In this document: piece after piece, positions 5,627-6,397 of the stretch | Layout: each line of letters opens with the position of its first letter | Numbering within the stretch: the first letter of the stretch is position 1 | Source of the DNA: Sulfurimonas sp. | GTDB taxonomy: Bacteria > Campylobacterota > Campylobacteria > Campylobacterales > Sulfurimonadaceae | Direction: 5' to 3' | Assembly (NCBI GenBank): GCA_002732645.1 | Contig: NVRL01000058.1 | Coordinates: 1,776-8,172, forward strand | DNA length: 6,397 nt | The notes under the pieces: generated by a model | What the model was told of the DNA's origin: nothing | What the model saw: only the letters and a program-made list of their open reading frames with translations | Database searches by the model: none | Made by a program: the position numbers and the translations under genes

Positions 5627-6397
5627 TCTGGTGTTGCCGACTTTAACTTCTACTAAAACAACTGTATTTCCCAGCTCAACTTCTTTAACTATCTCAAAGT
5701 TACGATTTAGAACTTCAATATAAAAAATCTCTAATGGATTAAGAATTTCTCTCATATTTTTTATGATTTCATCTACCTTGAGTAAATTCTTTGAAACCAT
5801 CTTTGCAGCCGTTTGAAGTGATGATGATATTTTAAGAGCTTCTTTTCTCTCGTTTTTAGAGAGATATATATTTCTACTGCTAAGAGCCAGTCCATCACTC
5901 TCTCTAACAGTATCTACCCCAACTATTTCTACGCTCATAAAAAACTGTTTTACCATAAGCGTGATTAGGTTTAGTTGCTGTGCGTCTTTTTTACCAAAAT
6001 ATGCTCTCGTAGGACTCACAATGTTTAAGAGCTTCATAACAACCGTAAGAACTCCGTTAAAATGACCTGGACGACTAAAACCCTCTAAGACAAACCCTCG
6101 AACTTTAGGTGCTAAAACAGTTACTTCATCTTCACCATAGATAGTAGTTGCATCTGGAAAGAAAAGTATATCAACTCCACTAAGTTCACATATTTTCTTA
6201 TCAGCTTCATCTTTTCTTGGATATTTATCTAAATCTTCACCTTTTAAAAACTGTGTAGGATTTACAAATATAGAGACTACGACCAGTTCATTGGCTTTTC
6301 TTGCATCTTTTATAAGAGTAATATGCCCCTCATGCAGTGCACCCATAGTCGGAACGAAGCCAATTGTTTTATTGTAATTTTTCAAATACTCTTTTAA
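5603..6397 (-). CDS. panC: Pantothenate synthetase (pantoate-beta-alanine ligase), 5' end cut by the window edge
   Basis: The enzyme joins pantoate and beta-alanine with ATP, giving pantothenate, AMP and diphosphate, in the cytosol (vitamin B5 and coenzyme A synthesis). The visible 264 residues hold the nucleotidyltransferase motif [10 protein letters not shown], with the two HxxH histidines; [20 protein letters not shown]; and LSSRNIYLS, the KMSKS-like loop. The frame stays open to the right edge. A TTG at 6385 is a possible start, but the preceding codons read LKEY, which fits the helix PanC normally has before this point, and the family is usually about 275-285 residues. The true start is therefore probably some 10-15 codons outside the window. 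The C-terminus (RLLDNIWL) is complete. Confidence 0.95.
   Translation of the reverse strand, partial: LKEYLKNYNKTIGFVPTMGALHEGHITLIKDARKANELVVVSIFVNPTQFLKGEDLDKYPRKDEADKKICELSGVDILFFPDATTIYGEDEVTVLAPKVRGFVLEGFSRPGHFNGVLTVVMKLLNIVSPTRAYFGKKDAQQLNLITLMVKQFFMSVEIVGVDTVRESDGLALSSRNIYLSKNERKEALKISSSLQTAAKMVSKNLLKVDEIIKNMREILNPLEIFYIEVLNRNFEIVKEVELGNTVVLVEVKVGNTRLLDNIWL

Noticed and set aside
6383..6385. TTG as the start of panC
   Set aside because: The frame is open to the right edge, and the preceding residues LKEY match the helix expected before the PTMG motif, so the gene more likely starts outside the window.
1..6397. CRISPR array, transposase, toxin-antitoxin pair, tRNA or a novel defence system
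   Set aside because: No regularly spaced repeats, tRNA-like folds or unassigned open frames large enough to support these were found. Nearly all of the window is accounted for by conserved housekeeping, flagellar and pilin genes.

Overview
The window is an AT-rich chromosomal segment that reads as a free-living Campylobacterota (Epsilonproteobacteria), most likely Sulfurimonas or a close relative. The main evidence is the gene order flgB-flgC-fliE-class B penicillin-binding protein, which as I recall is shared with Campylobacter jejuni and Helicobacter pylori. The short PriA N-terminal domain, the sigma-54 promoter in front of flgB and the general base composition agree. The genus is an inference; no rRNA or other marker is present.

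Left block (1-2435, minus strand): two tandem type IV pilin-like (pseudopilin) genes run leftwards into priA, the replication-restart helicase. PriA is cut by the left window edge after about 461 residues. The genes are codirectional (155 bp between the pseudopilins, 25 bp before priA) and may be one transcript.

Central block (2436-5626, plus strand): a divergent 144-bp spacer holds a near-consensus sigma-54 promoter that drives flgB, flgC and fliE (proximal rod and MS-ring/rod adapter). An FtsI-type transpeptidase follows 30 bp after fliE, possibly with its own -10 box overlapping the fliE stop codon.

Right block (5603-6397, minus strand): panC (pantothenate synthetase) converges on the transpeptidase gene and overlaps its 3' end by 24 bp. 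Its first few codons lie beyond the right edge.

Most of the window is ordinary conserved gene content. The most unusual signal is a palindromic repeat embedded in frame inside priA (about 1039-1094). It encodes an extra low-complexity stretch in the linker just before the helicase Walker A motif. A second, diverged and shorter copy in the opposite orientation sits between the two pseudopilin genes (1976-2007). This looks like a small dispersed palindromic element that can tolerate insertion into a coding region. I see no CRISPR array, transposase, toxin-antitoxin pair, tRNA or rRNA, and no evidence for a larger undescribed system.
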